DNA of 59,599 nt from Jiangella rhizosphaerae (GCF_003579925.1 NZ_QUAL01000018.1:1-59599); one strand, 5' to 3'; shown: positions 25,430 to 34,058, numbered from the stretch's first letter. Numbers and translations: made by a program. Notes: generated from the letters alone by a model not told the origin.

Positions 25430-25969
25430 ATGACTGTGGAACCGCAGAGCAAGTCCGTGCCGGACCTCGCCGACATCGAGCGTCGCGAGCAGCCGCTGAG
25501 CGGTGCGCGCAACAGTGAGATGGGGCAGCGGGAGACGTGGAACAAGAAGAACCCGCCCACGGAGGCCGTGCTCATCAAGGACCTCCGGACCACGGAGCTG
25601 ACGCCCCGCGAGTACCGGAACACCAGCGCTCGGTTCTACCGTCTCGGCCACGACATCCGCCTGCAGCCGCACCTGAGCGAGCTCCCGCCCGGCGGCGCGT
25701 CGGTGAACCACCGGCACACCACCGAGGCCGTCATCTACATCGTCAAGGGCTTCGGCCACTCGATCATCAGCTGGGACGGCGTCAACGAGCAGCGCATCGA
25801 CTGGGAAGAGGGCGACCTGTTCAGCTTCCCGGTGTGGATGTGGCACCAGCACTTCAACGACAGCGAGACCGACACCTGCCGCTACCTCGCCGTCCAGGAC
25901 ACCTTCTCGATGAAGGCGCTCGGCCTGCACGCCATCGAGCGCTTCCCCGAGGGCGGTACGGACAAGTAG
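25430..25969 (+). CDS. Cupin-domain protein
   Basis: A 179-aa cupin. Motif 1 is NHRHTTEAVIYIVKGFG and motif 2 is GDLFSFPVWMWHQHFN, giving the usual His/Glu/His metal set. The start at 25430 has GGAAGAAGG upstream; the open frame to 25271 covers the promoter and is rejected. It is paralogous to the cupin at 7469 but lacks the His-rich tail. It is first in the operon with the Tct importer, so it may act early on the imported substrate. Its reaction is unknown. Confidence 0.85.
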   Translation: MTVEPQSKSVPDLADIERREQPLSGARNSEMGQRETWNKKNPPTEAVLIKDLRTTELTPREYRNTSARFYRLGHDIRLQPHLSELPPGGASVNHRHTTEAVIYIVKGFGHSIISWDGVNEQRIDWEEGDLFSFPVWMWHQHFNDSETDTCRYLAVQDTFSMKALGLHAIERFPEGGTDK

Positions 25970-26018
25970 CCGGCCGACCCTCCCGATCGTCCACCGCGAG
26001 CGAAGTGGGGAACGTGCA

Positions 26019-27059
26019 ATGCGAGGGCTACACGCGAAAGGCCTGATGCTGGCCGGGACCGCCGCGGCGGCCGCGCTGGTGCTGGCGGCGTGCGGCAGCG
26101 ACGCCGCGTCGCCGACCGCAGGCAGCGAGGACGAGGACCCGGCCGCCTTCTACGAGGGCAAGACCCTCACCATGATCGTGCCCTACAACCCCGGTGGCGG
26201 GTTCGACAGCTACCTCCGGCTGCTCGTGCCGTATCTGGAGGAGCAGCTGCCCGACACCACGATCCGGGTGGAGAACCAGCCGGGCGGCGGCGGGCTGATC
26301 GGCGCCAACGCCGTCTACCAGGCGGAGCCGGACGGCCTCACCGTCGGTCTCATCAACTACCCCGGCGCGGTCTTCGCCGAGGTCACTGGGACTGACGGCG
26401 TCACGTTCGAGAGCACCGAATGGACGCAGTACGGCCGGCTCGGCGCGCTGCCTCCACTGGTGTACACGGCGCCGGACTCCGAGTACACGTCGTTCGAGGA
26501 CATCCTCGACGCGAGCGACACCGTGAAGTTCGGCCTCGGCGGCGTGGGCTCGGACGCCTACTACGTCGCCGTCGCCATCTCCAACGTGTTCGACTTCCCG
26601 CACGAGATCATCGGCGGGTACCCGGGCAGCAACGAGGCCGACGCCGCGCTGCTGGCCGGTGAGGTCGACGTGTCGGTGAACTCCGGCGGCGCGGGCGTGC
26701 TCATGGTCGAGGGGTCCGGGGCGCACGGCGTGGTCGCGGTGAGCAACGAGCCGCTCGAGCAGCTGCCCGACGTCCCGGTGATCGGCGACTTCGGCGACGA
26801 CTCGCAGAAGGAGCAGCTGGCCCCGCTCGCCTCCATCTACGACCTGGAGCGGATGGTCGTCGGGCCGCCCGGCGTTCCGGAGGACCGTGCCGACTTCCTG
26901 GCCGAGGCGATCTTCGCCGCGGCGTCGGAGAGCGGCTACGCGGAGGAGATGGAGGCCGCGAGCTACCCGGTGAACGCACTGAACCGCGCTGACACCATGG
27001 AGCTCTCCAGCACGGTCAACGAGTCGATCGAGTCGCTGGCCGACCTGCTGGCGGACTGA
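26019..27059 (+). CDS. tctC: TctC-type tripartite tricarboxylate transporter binding lipoprotein
   Basis: A 346-aa extracytoplasmic binding protein, lipid-anchored at Cys25 (VLAACGS). The Bug/TctC signature is clear: LTMIVPYNPGGGFDSYLR and VENQPGGGGLIGANAVYQ. The family binds carboxylates and related anions for the TctAB membrane pair. It stands 49 bases after the cupin gene and before a strong hairpin that precedes tctA. Confidence 0.93.
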   Translation: MRGLHAKGLMLAGTAAAAALVLAACGSDAASPTAGSEDEDPAAFYEGKTLTMIVPYNPGGGFDSYLRLLVPYLEEQLPDTTIRVENQPGGGGLIGANAVYQAEPDGLTVGLINYPGAVFAEVTGTDGVTFESTEWTQYGRLGALPPLVYTAPDSEYTSFEDILDASDTVKFGLGGVGSDAYYVAVAISNVFDFPHEIIGGYPGSNEADAALLAGEVDVSVNSGGAGVLMVEGSGAHGVVAVSNEPLEQLPDVPVIGDFGDDSQKEQLAPLASIYDLERMVVGPPGVPEDRADFLAEAIFAAASESGYAEEMEAASYPVNALNRADTMELSSTVNESIESLADLLAD

Positions 27060-27071
27060 GACGACAGGCGC

Positions 27072-27101
27072 GGGGTCGTGCGTCGGCGGACGCGCGGCCC
27101 C
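27072..27101 (+). terminator. Strong intercistronic hairpin between tctC and tctA
   Basis: A 13-base stem (27072-27084 with 27089-27101) closes a GGCG loop; all 13 positions pair, two as G-U. There is no T-tract. Such hairpins after binding-protein genes often stabilise the upstream mRNA or cause partial termination, giving more binding protein than permease. Confidence 0.7.
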
Positions 27102-27146
27102 ACGCCCGGCACGGACCCGAACACCCGCATGTAACGGAGTTCCGCT

Positions 27147-28700
27147 ATGGGCCAGGCCCTTCTCGACGGTCTGCTGATGCTGCTCGAGCCGATGTCGCTG
27201 GTGTACCTCACCATCGGCATGGCGATCGGCCTCGTCTTCGGCTTCCTGCCGGGCCTGGCCGGTCTCGCCACGCTCGCCCTGCTGATGCCGGTGATCATCG
27301 GGATGGAGCCCGTGCAGGGCCTGGCGTTCATCCTCGGTGCCTACGGCGCGCAGTCGTTCGGCGGGTCGATCACCTCGATCCTGTTCAACGTCCCGGGCTC
27401 GGGGGAACAGGTCGTCACGACGTTCGACGGCTACCCCATGGCGCGCAAGGGGCAGGCCGGCCGCGCGCTCGGCGTCTCGGCCGCGTCCAGCGCGTTCGGC
27501 GGCATGTTCGGCGTCGTCATCCTGCTGCTGGCGATCCCGGTCGCGCTGCAGCTCATCACCTACCTGCGGCCGCCGGAGATCTTCGCGCTGGGCATCGTCG
27601 GCATCATGGTCATGGGCGTCTCCAGTGCCCGCACGAAGATCAAGGGCATCATCTCCGGCGCGCTCGGCCTGATGCTGTCGTTCATCGGACTCGACCCCAT
27701 CACCGGCATCGCCCGCATGACCTTCGGGCACCTCGAGCTGAACAGCGGCCTCGGCATCACCGCGATGACGATGGGGCTGTTCGCCGTCACCGAGATGCTC
27801 GTCCTCTACACCCGCGGCCAGGCCATCGCGGCGCAGGCACCCGCGCAGACCAGCCGCGCGAAGGGCAGCCGCGTCATCGACGGTGTCTGGGACACCGTCC
27901 GCAACTGGAAGATGGTCATCCAGGGCGGCGTCATCGGCTCGATCTGCGGCCTGGTGCCCGGCATGGGCGGCACGGTCGCGATGTTCGGCGCGTACGGCTA
28001 CGCCAAGGCGCGCTCGAAGGACCCCGACTCCTTCGGCAAGGGCAACCCGGTCGGCGTCCTGGCTCCGGAGTCGGCCAACAACGCCAAGGAGGGCGGCTCG
28101 TTCGTGCCGACGCTCGCGTTCGGCATCCCGGGCTCGTCCGGCATGGCGCTGGTCATCGTCATCCTGCTGATCCTCGGTTACGTGCCGGGACCGCAGATGA
28201 TCGACAACCACATGGACATCGTGTTCCTCATCGCGTGGATCTGCGCGCTGAGCAACGTCCTCGCCAGTGTCCTCGGCCTCGCCATGGCGCCGTTGTTCGC
28301 GAAGCTGGCGTTCCTGCGGCCGCAGCTGCTGGCGCCGCCCCTGGTCGCCGTCTCGCTGATCGGCGCGTTCGTCGACACCCGGTTCATGCTGAGCGTGCTC
28401 ATCGCGGTGATCGCCGGGTTCGCCGGCTACGTGCTGCGGGCGCTCGGCTACTCGCTGGCCGGGGTGATCCTCGGGTTCGTGCTGGGCCCCATCGTCGACC
28501 AGAACCTCGGCCTGGCCCTGCAGCTCTACGGTTCGGGCTTCGTGCTGCGGCCCATCACGGCCGCGATCCTCAGCCTGACGGTGGTCGCCGTCCTGTGGGG
28601 CCCGGTGCGCAAGGCCCTGCGGCGGCCGAAGGACGAGTCCGGCGGACCGGGCGGCGGCGCCGTCGTGGCCGCCGGTGAGGCAGGTGGGAGCAACCGATGA
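27147..28700 (+). CDS. tctA: TctA-type large permease
   Basis: A 517-aa membrane protein with about ten to twelve transmembrane segments. Family hallmarks are the two glycine/proline-rich re-entrant motifs GLVFGFLPGLAGLATLALL near the start and GLVPGMGGTVAMFGAYGYAK in the middle, plus PESANNAKEGGSFVPTLAFG. It is the transport subunit of the tripartite tricarboxylate transporter. The gene overlaps tctB by four bases. Confidence 0.95.
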   Translation: MGQALLDGLLMLLEPMSLVYLTIGMAIGLVFGFLPGLAGLATLALLMPVIIGMEPVQGLAFILGAYGAQSFGGSITSILFNVPGSGEQVVTTFDGYPMARKGQAGRALGVSAASSAFGGMFGVVILLLAIPVALQLITYLRPPEIFALGIVGIMVMGVSSARTKIKGIISGALGLMLSFIGLDPITGIARMTFGHLELNSGLGITAMTMGLFAVTEMLVLYTRGQAIAAQAPAQTSRAKGSRVIDGVWDTVRNWKMVIQGGVIGSICGLVPGMGGTVAMFGAYGYAKARSKDPDSFGKGNPVGVLAPESANNAKEGGSFVPTLAFGIPGSSGMALVIVILLILGYVPGPQMIDNHMDIVFLIAWICALSNVLASVLGLAMAPLFAKLAFLRPQLLAPPLVAVSLIGAFVDTRFMLSVLIAVIAGFAGYVLRALGYSLAGVILGFVLGPIVDQNLGLALQLYGSGFVLRPITAAILSLTVVAVLWGPVRKALRRPKDESGGPGGGAVVAAGEAGGSNR

Positions 28701-29284
28701 ACGAACGCCGGTTCGAGCTGATCGTCTCGTGGATCCTGCTCGCCTTCGTCCTCTGGTATCTGGCGACGATGGCGTCGTACCCCGACAACGCCGGTCGGGT
28801 GCCGGTCATCACGGCCGCCGTCGCGGCGGCGGCGCTGGTGGTGCAGATCGCGACGCTGCACCTGCGCCGCCGCAGGCCGGCAGCGGACGGGGAACCGCAC
28901 CTGCCGCACCTCGCCGAGGCCGTCCTCGACCGCGCCGACGCGCGCACCGAGGGGCACGACGTCCAGCATCCGCACCTGGCCGAGGAGCTCGAGGACGAGC
29001 TGGAGAAGGACTCCTACGACACGCTGATCGCGATCACGGGGGTCAGGCGCCGCCGGTTCCTCGCGATGGCCGCGTTCTGCGTGCTGTTCTACGTCGGCAT
29101 CCTGGTCGCCGGGTTCGTGGTCACGACCGGCGTGCTCATCGCGGCGATCATGCTGTCGGCCAAGGAGCGGCTCCACGTCGCCCTGATCGGCGGCCTGGCC
29201 GGCGCCGCTGCGGCCTACGGCCTGGTGGTCCTGCTGATGGGGCTGCAGCCGTGGACCGGTTACCTCTTCGTCGGCCTCACCTAG
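28697..29284 (+). CDS. tctB: TctB-type small permease
   Basis: A 195-aa protein with four hydrophobic segments and a charged cytoplasmic loop of about 70 residues between TM2 and TM3 (rich in His/Glu/Asp), as in TctB subunits. It starts at the ATGA overlapping the tctA stop. Sequence conservation in this subunit is low; the assignment rests on topology and position. Confidence 0.86.
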   Translation: MNERRFELIVSWILLAFVLWYLATMASYPDNAGRVPVITAAVAAAALVVQIATLHLRRRRPAADGEPHLPHLAEAVLDRADARTEGHDVQHPHLAEELEDELEKDSYDTLIAITGVRRRRFLAMAAFCVLFYVGILVAGFVVTTGVLIAAIMLSAKERLHVALIGGLAGAAAAYGLVVLLMGLQPWTGYLFVGLT

Positions 29285-29298
29285 ACCCTGGAGCAGGC

Positions 29299-29769
29299 AT
29301 GCCCACTCGGCTCGCACCCGGCGACGTCGCGCCCGTCTTCACCCTGCCCACGGCCGGCGGCGGCAGCGTCAGCCTCGCCGGCTACCGCGGCCGCCACGTC
29401 GTCGTCTACTTCTACCCGAAGGCGATGACGAGCGGCTGCACGACACAGGCCTGCGACTTCCGCGACTCGCTGGCCTCCTTGGCGGCCGCCGGGTACGACG
29501 TCGTCGGCATCTCTCCCGACCCGCTGGAGCGGCTGGCCGAGTTCGCGGCGAAGGAGCGCCTGACGTTCCCGCTGGCCTCCGACCCGTCGGCGACGACCCT
29601 GGCCGCGTGGGGTGCGTACGGCGAGAAGGTGAAGGACGGCCGCACGGTCACCGGGGTCATCCGGTCGACGGTGGTGGTCGGTCCGGACGGCCGGGTGGAG
29701 CTGGCCCGCTACGACGTCGCGGCCGACGGCCACGTCGCCGCGTTGCGTACCGAGCTCGGCCTGGACTGA
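29299..29769 (+). CDS. Peroxiredoxin (BCP/PrxQ type)
   Basis: A 156-aa thiol peroxidase. The active site FYPKAMTSGCTTQACDFRD holds the PxxxTxxC motif with a peroxidatic Cys and a resolving Cys five residues later, as in atypical 2-Cys PrxQ. It removes hydroperoxides. It follows tctB by 14 bases and probably shares its transcript, which would fit protection against peroxide made by flavin or molybdenum enzymes. Confidence 0.92.
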   Translation: MPTRLAPGDVAPVFTLPTAGGGSVSLAGYRGRHVVVYFYPKAMTSGCTTQACDFRDSLASLAAAGYDVVGISPDPLERLAEFAAKERLTFPLASDPSATTLAAWGAYGEKVKDGRTVTGVIRSTVVVGPDGRVELARYDVAADGHVAALRTELGLD

Positions 29770-29789
29770 CCGCGCCGGTCTGGGAAGCG

Positions 29790-30962
29790 TCAGTTCGCCG
29801 TCACGCGGTCGCGGCGGGCGCTCCAGGTGGCGGCGAGCACGAACGCCAGCCCGATGCCGGCGGCCACCGGGAACCCGACCGCCAGCCCGGCCGCACCGAT
29901 GAGCGGGCCGATCGCCACCGGCGCGACGGTGGCCGCCGCCTGGTTGACGCCCGAGCGCAGGCCGAGCGCCAGGCTGCGCTGCTCCGGCGGCGCCGCGTCG
30001 CTCATCAGCGTGATCAGCATCGGCAGGCTCAGCCCCTGGCCGATCCCCACCAGCGCGGCGGCCAGATAGCACAACGGCATCGTGTCGAACACCGGCGAGA
30101 CCGCGACGCCCAGGCAGCCCAGCGCGAGCGCGACGGACGTGACGGCCACCGGCGTGCCGAGCCGGGCGATGCGGCCGGTGAAGAACGAGGTCACGGTGGC
30201 GACGACCGCCATCGCCGAGATGACGCTGCCGGCGACGGTGGGCGAGACGCCGTGGCCGACCAGGTAGAGCGGGAAGAACGACGACCACGCCGCCGGGACC
30301 CAGAGCCGGTTGAAGGTCAGGAACATGACGGTCTGGATCCGGCTCAGCCGCATCAGGCCGAGCGCCGCGCCGAACCCGGAGCCGGTGTCCGCGGCCGCCG
30401 GTGCCCGGCCGACGTCGAGCAGGCCGAGGCTGACGGCGAAGAAGACCGCGCCGAGGGCCACGACCATCGCGAACCCCGCTCGCGGGCCCTGCCAGCCGGC
30501 CAGTGCGCCGGCGAGGATCGGGCTGACGATCTGGCCGAGGTTGGCGACGGAGCTGAACCGTCCGGCGTCGTGGCTGCGGTGCGACCCGCCGCGCAGCCCG
30601 GCGGCGTAGGACTGGCCGCCGATCCAGCCGAGCGGCCGCACGACGCCCATCAGCGCCTGCAGTACGAACAGCAGCCACAGCGACGACGCCGCCATCATGC
30701 CGACGCCCACGAGCGCGGTGGCGGCGGTCCCGAGCTGGATCGACCGCTTGGCGCCGACGCGGTCCATGAACGCGCCCATCGGCACCGACAGCACCGTCTC
30801 GAACAGCGCCTTCACGCCGATCAGCAGGCCGATGACGCCCACGCCGGCGCCGAGCTCGTCGGCCCGCAGGGGCACCAGCAGATAGAGGACGGCGTTCATG
30901 CTGAGGCCGAAGCCGCCGACGGCGTAGGCCAGGAACCGGTGACGTGCCGCTACCTCGCTCAC
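29790..30962 (-). CDS. MFS transporter
   Basis: A 390-aa carrier with about twelve transmembrane segments and the loop GAFMDRVGAKRSIQL after TM2. The GTG start at 30962 has GGAGGG about ten bases upstream. It converges on the peroxiredoxin gene and has its own promoter with operator site 8, so it appears to belong to the regulon. The transported compound is unknown. Confidence 0.85.
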   Translation of the reverse strand: MSEVAARHRFLAYAVGGFGLSMNAVLYLLVPLRADELGAGVGVIGLLIGVKALFETVLSVPMGAFMDRVGAKRSIQLGTAATALVGVGMMAASSLWLLFVLQALMGVVRPLGWIGGQSYAAGLRGGSHRSHDAGRFSSVANLGQIVSPILAGALAGWQGPRAGFAMVVALGAVFFAVSLGLLDVGRAPAAADTGSGFGAALGLMRLSRIQTVMFLTFNRLWVPAAWSSFFPLYLVGHGVSPTVAGSVISAMAVVATVTSFFTGRIARLGTPVAVTSVALALGCLGVAVSPVFDTMPLCYLAAALVGIGQGLSLPMLITLMSDAAPPEQRSLALGLRSGVNQAAATVAPVAIGPLIGAAGLAVGFPVAAGIGLAFVLAATWSARRDRVTAN

Positions 30963-31005
30963 GATCGGCGGACCCTCCGTAGCTCTCGCTGAACCGGCAG
31001 AGTTC

Positions 31006-31039
31006 GGATAACATATTCAAAATCAGAGAGCCGGGTCAA
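31006..31039 (-). promoter_or_regulatory. Promoter and operator site 8 of the MFS gene
   Basis: On the minus strand, TTGACC (31039-31034), an 18-base spacer and TATGTT (31015-31010) form a promoter. The operator-like GGATA-ACA-TATTC (31006-31018, plus strand) overlaps the -10. It is also close to the divergent EamA gene. Confidence 0.6.
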
Positions 31040-31084
31040 GGGGCCCGCGACGATGGTGGTGCACTGTCCCCGTGCGAGACGGCG

Positions 31085-32002
31085 GTGGCTCGGATGGGTG
31101 ACGGCCTGGCGCTCGTCGCGCTCGTGCTGTTCGCGGCGAACGCGTTCGTCGTGCGCGCCGCCAGTCGCCGCCTGGAGCAGGGGCTCGGGTTCCTCGTCTC
31201 GCTGGCGACGAACGTCGTGGCCGGCGGTGCGCTGCTGGCGGGTCAGCTGCTGCTGCGGCCCGAGCCGTTGCGGGTCGACTGGTCCGCCGCCGCGATGTTC
31301 CTGGTGGCCGGGGTGTTCTCGGCCTACCTCGGCCGGCGCGGTTACTTCAGGTCCGTCGAGACGCTCGGGCCGTCGCGGGCCAGCGCGGTGCAGGCGGCGA
31401 ACCCGATGTTCACGATGGTCTTCGCCTGGGTGCTCCTCGGCCAGGCGCTGGGCTGGGCCGACGTCGCGGCGATCCTCGTCGTCGTGCTCGGCGTCTACCT
31501 GACCAACCGCCGGCCGGACCGCTCGACGCCGTCCGGTCCGCCGCAGGCCGACGAGCCCGCCCGGCAGCGGCTGGCGCTGCTCGCGCCGGCGGTCGTCGCG
31601 ACCGCGTCGTATGGGCTGGGCAACGTGCTGCGCGGCGCCGCCGTCGACGACTGGACCGAGCCGATCGCCGGCGGCGTGCTGGGGGCGGTCGCCGGCACCG
31701 CGGCGTACCTGGCGTTCCACGTCTCGCCGCGCGGCTTCGTCGCCCGCGTGCGGCGGGCCGACCGGCGCGGCGTCGCCTGGTGGACGCTGACCGGCGGGCT
31801 GACCATCGGCGGCCAGATGAGCGTGATCGGCTCGGCGGCGCACATCGACGTCGCGGTGGCCGTCGCCATCTCGTCGGCGCTGCCGATGATCGTGATCCCG
31901 GTGAGCGTGATCGTGCTGCGGATCCGCGAGGCCGTCACCATGGTGACGGTGCTCGGCGCCGCGCTCATCACCGGCGGTGTCGCCTGGCTCGTCGTGTGGT
32001 GA
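31085..32002 (+). CDS. EamA/DMT-family transporter
   Basis: A 305-aa membrane protein with ten hydrophobic segments arranged as two EamA repeats. Repeat 1 includes SRASAVQAANPMFTMVFAWVLLGQ and repeat 2 SSALPMIVIPVSVIVLRIREAV, the standard end of an EamA half. Family members export or import amino acids, nucleosides and other metabolites. The start is GTG 31085 or ATG 31094; neither has a clear ribosome site. It ends just before the -10 box of the first RNA element. Confidence 0.85.
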   Translation: MARMGDGLALVALVLFAANAFVVRAASRRLEQGLGFLVSLATNVVAGGALLAGQLLLRPEPLRVDWSAAAMFLVAGVFSAYLGRRGYFRSVETLGPSRASAVQAANPMFTMVFAWVLLGQALGWADVAAILVVVLGVYLTNRRPDRSTPSGPPQADEPARQRLALLAPAVVATASYGLGNVLRGAAVDDWTEPIAGGVLGAVAGTAAYLAFHVSPRGFVARVRRADRRGVAWWTLTGGLTIGGQMSVIGSAAHIDVAVAVAISSALPMIVIPVSVIVLRIREAVTMVTVLGAALITGGVAWLVVW

Positions 32003-32020
32003 CGCACGAGCGCCTAGGCT

Positions 32021-32133
32021 CCCTGTGAGGGCCTTGCACACCGGCGGCGACCGGGGGCCGGAGGCTCCCGCGAGCCGTCGGTCGAGAGCGCGAGGCGGAT
32101 AGAGAGCGGACTGTGTCGTGCAAGGCCCGACAC
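32021..32133 (+). ncRNA. Conserved structured 5' UTR element, copy 1
   Basis: A 113-base element also found at 34199-34311. P1 is GGGCCTTGCAC (32029-32039) with GTGCAAGGCCC (32118-32128). P2 is ACCGGCGGC (32040-32048) with GCCGTCGGT (32074-32082). P3 is CGGGGGCC (32052-32059) with GGCTCCCG (32063-32070), loop GGA. A conserved GAC/CGA internal loop separates P2 and P3. Compared with copy 2, three pairs change on both sides. A TAGGCT -10 (32015-32020) would start transcription at the element's 5' end, and the SD of the serpin-like gene follows directly. Looks like a cis-regulatory leader; I do not recognise the family. Confidence 0.8.
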
Positions 32134-32148
32134 GTGAGGATGATTGCC

Positions 32149-33375
32149 ATGAGCCTGTACGCCACCGAGGTCAACCAGCTCACCGCCGCCTGGCTGCGGC
32201 GCACCGAGGGCGCCGGCGTCCTGTCCGGCGCGGGGCTCTGGCCGCTGCTGGCCGTGCTGGCGTCGTCGGCCGACGAGCCCGGCCGCGACGAACTGGCCGC
32301 CGCCGTCGGGCTGTCCGCCGACGAGTCCATGGACGCCGCGCGCGACGTGCTCAAGGCCCTGGCCGACCTCGACGGCGTCGACGCCGCGCTCGGCCTGTGG
32401 GCGCAGCAGGCGGCGCAGGTCCGGCCCGAGTGGCGCGACACCCTGCCGTCGGGCACGTTCGGCGAGCTCACCGGCGACGCCGCCGTCGACCAGCCGGTCC
32501 TCGACGCGTGGGCGCGCGAGCGGACGCACGGGCTGATCGAGCGGTTCCCCGTCCAGGCCGGGCCCGAGCTGATGCTGACGCTCGCGACGGCGCTCGCGCT
32601 GCGCACGACGTGGCAGCGCAAGTTCTCCGACGAGCCGTGGCAGGTCTCCGGCGGCGTCTGGGCCGGACGGCGCCTGGCCGGGCTCCAGCGCACCACCCCC
32701 GATGCCGACGACCTGCGCGTCGCCGACTCCGCCGCCGGTCCGCTGACGCTGACCAGGGTGGCCGGCGACAACGGCCTCGACGTCCACCTCGTGCTCGGCG
32801 AGGAGGGCGCGGCCTCGGGCGACGTGCTCGCCGCGGCGGTGCCGCTGGTGGCCGGCGACGCCGCGGTGACCGGCGGCGCGGCGCTGCTGGAGTCCGGCGA
32901 CGTCGCGCGCTGGCCCGGGGTGTCGACGGTGTCCGCGCAGCGTCCCGGCCTGGTGCTCAGGACCGCCCGGTTCACCGTCCGCTCGCTGCACGACCTGCTG
33001 CGCCAGGCCGACGTGTTCGGGCTGCGCGCGGTCAGCACCGGCGACCGCGACCACTTCCCGGCCATCGGGCCGGTGCCGCTGCGCGTCGACCAGGCCCGGC
33101 AGGCCGCTGTCGCCATCTTCAGCGCGACCGGCTTCGAGGCGGCCGCCGTCACCGCCATCGGGCTGCGGGCGGTGTCGATGCCCGTTTACCGCGCCCAGGC
33201 GGTCGCCGTCAGCTACGACCGTCCGTTCGGCTTCCTCGCCGTCCACCGCGAGAGCGGCCTCGTCCTCTTCGCGGGCTGGGTCGACTCGCCGGAGGACTGG
33301 TCCGGGGCGTCGCAGCGCGAACGGCCGCAGCCCGGGGCGATGCGCGACCGCCTGCCACGCCACCCGGCGCAGTGA
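32149..33375 (+). CDS. Serpin-family protein
   Basis: A 408-aa serpin-like protein. The start ATG 32149 has GTGAGGA eight bases upstream; ATG 32140 is an alternative. Diagnostic C-terminal blocks are FSATGFEAAAVTAIG, resembling the serpin hinge (EAAAxT), and RPFGFLAVHRESGLVLFAGW, matching the serpin signature near the C-terminus. Mid-protein features include LRTTWQRKFSDE. There is no signal peptide, so it is probably cytoplasmic. Bacterial serpins inhibit serine or cysteine proteases, but the reactive-centre loop here is divergent and the target unknown. It lies downstream of RNA copy 1. Confidence 0.75.
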   Translation: MSLYATEVNQLTAAWLRRTEGAGVLSGAGLWPLLAVLASSADEPGRDELAAAVGLSADESMDAARDVLKALADLDGVDAALGLWAQQAAQVRPEWRDTLPSGTFGELTGDAAVDQPVLDAWARERTHGLIERFPVQAGPELMLTLATALALRTTWQRKFSDEPWQVSGGVWAGRRLAGLQRTTPDADDLRVADSAAGPLTLTRVAGDNGLDVHLVLGEEGAASGDVLAAAVPLVAGDAAVTGGAALLESGDVARWPGVSTVSAQRPGLVLRTARFTVRSLHDLLRQADVFGLRAVSTGDRDHFPAIGPVPLRVDQARQAAVAIFSATGFEAAAVTAIGLRAVSMPVYRAQAVAVSYDRPFGFLAVHRESGLVLFAGWVDSPEDWSGASQRERPQPGAMRDRLPRHPAQ

Positions 33376-33377
33376 CC

Positions 33378-34058
33378 TCAGCAGACCAGCTCGGGGGCTC
33401 GTGACGGCGACGGCTCGTCGCGGCCGGCGGCCGCGGCCTCGGCGGCGCGGGCGCGGTCGGTCATCCGGCGCCGGGTGCGGATGATGGTGTGCGCCGCGCC
33501 GGCCCAGACACCCACCAGGACGCCGACGGCCGCGCCGATCGCCACCTGGAGCCACAGCGGCGCGTCGGTGACCGTGCCGGTGACGTAACCGAGCCCGACC
33601 GCCCAGCTGGACCAGATGAGCCCGGCCGCGAACGCGATCACCCCGAACCGCCGCCGCCGCATGCCGGCCACCCCCGCCGCCGCGGACATCGTCGTCCGGC
33701 CCAGCGGGATGAAGCGGGCGGCGATGATGGCCGCCGCGCTGGTGGACCCCATGTGGTCATGGGCCCGGATGATCTTCGCCTTGAGCCGCCGGCCCAGCCG
33801 GAACCGTTCCAGCGCGCCGGGCAGCGCGCGCCGGCTCATGCCATGGACGGCGAGGTCGCCCGTCAGCGCGCCCAGCGTCGCCGCGGTGATCGCCCAGGCG
33901 ACGTTCAGGTGGCCGGCGGCGGCGAGCGCTCCGGACGAGATGACGGCCACCTCGCCCGGGAACGCCGGCACCACCGCGTCGATGGCCACGAACGCCGCCA
34001 TGACGAGGTAGGCGAGCGCGGGCACGGCCACGAACGACAGCAGGTCCATGGACTCCAC
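33378..34058 (-). CDS. DedA-family membrane protein
   Basis: A 226-aa protein with five to six transmembrane segments. The DedA (SNARE-associated/VTT) signature is visible: VVPAFPGEVAVISSG, then FIPLGRTTMSAAAGVAGM, which is the family's R-x3-S/T-x3-AG region. DedA proteins act as phospholipid flippases and support membrane potential and stress resistance. The C-terminal 40 residues are a charged cytoplasmic tail. Start is GTG 34058 or ATG 34049. It converges with the serpin-like gene with two bases between the stops. Confidence 0.86.
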   Translation of the reverse strand: MESMDLLSFVAVPALAYLVMAAFVAIDAVVPAFPGEVAVISSGALAAAGHLNVAWAITAATLGALTGDLAVHGMSRRALPGALERFRLGRRLKAKIIRAHDHMGSTSAAAIIAARFIPLGRTTMSAAAGVAGMRRRRFGVIAFAAGLIWSSWAVGLGYVTGTVTDAPLWLQVAIGAAVGVLVGVWAGAAHTIIRTRRRMTDRARAAEAAAAGRDEPSPSRAPELVC

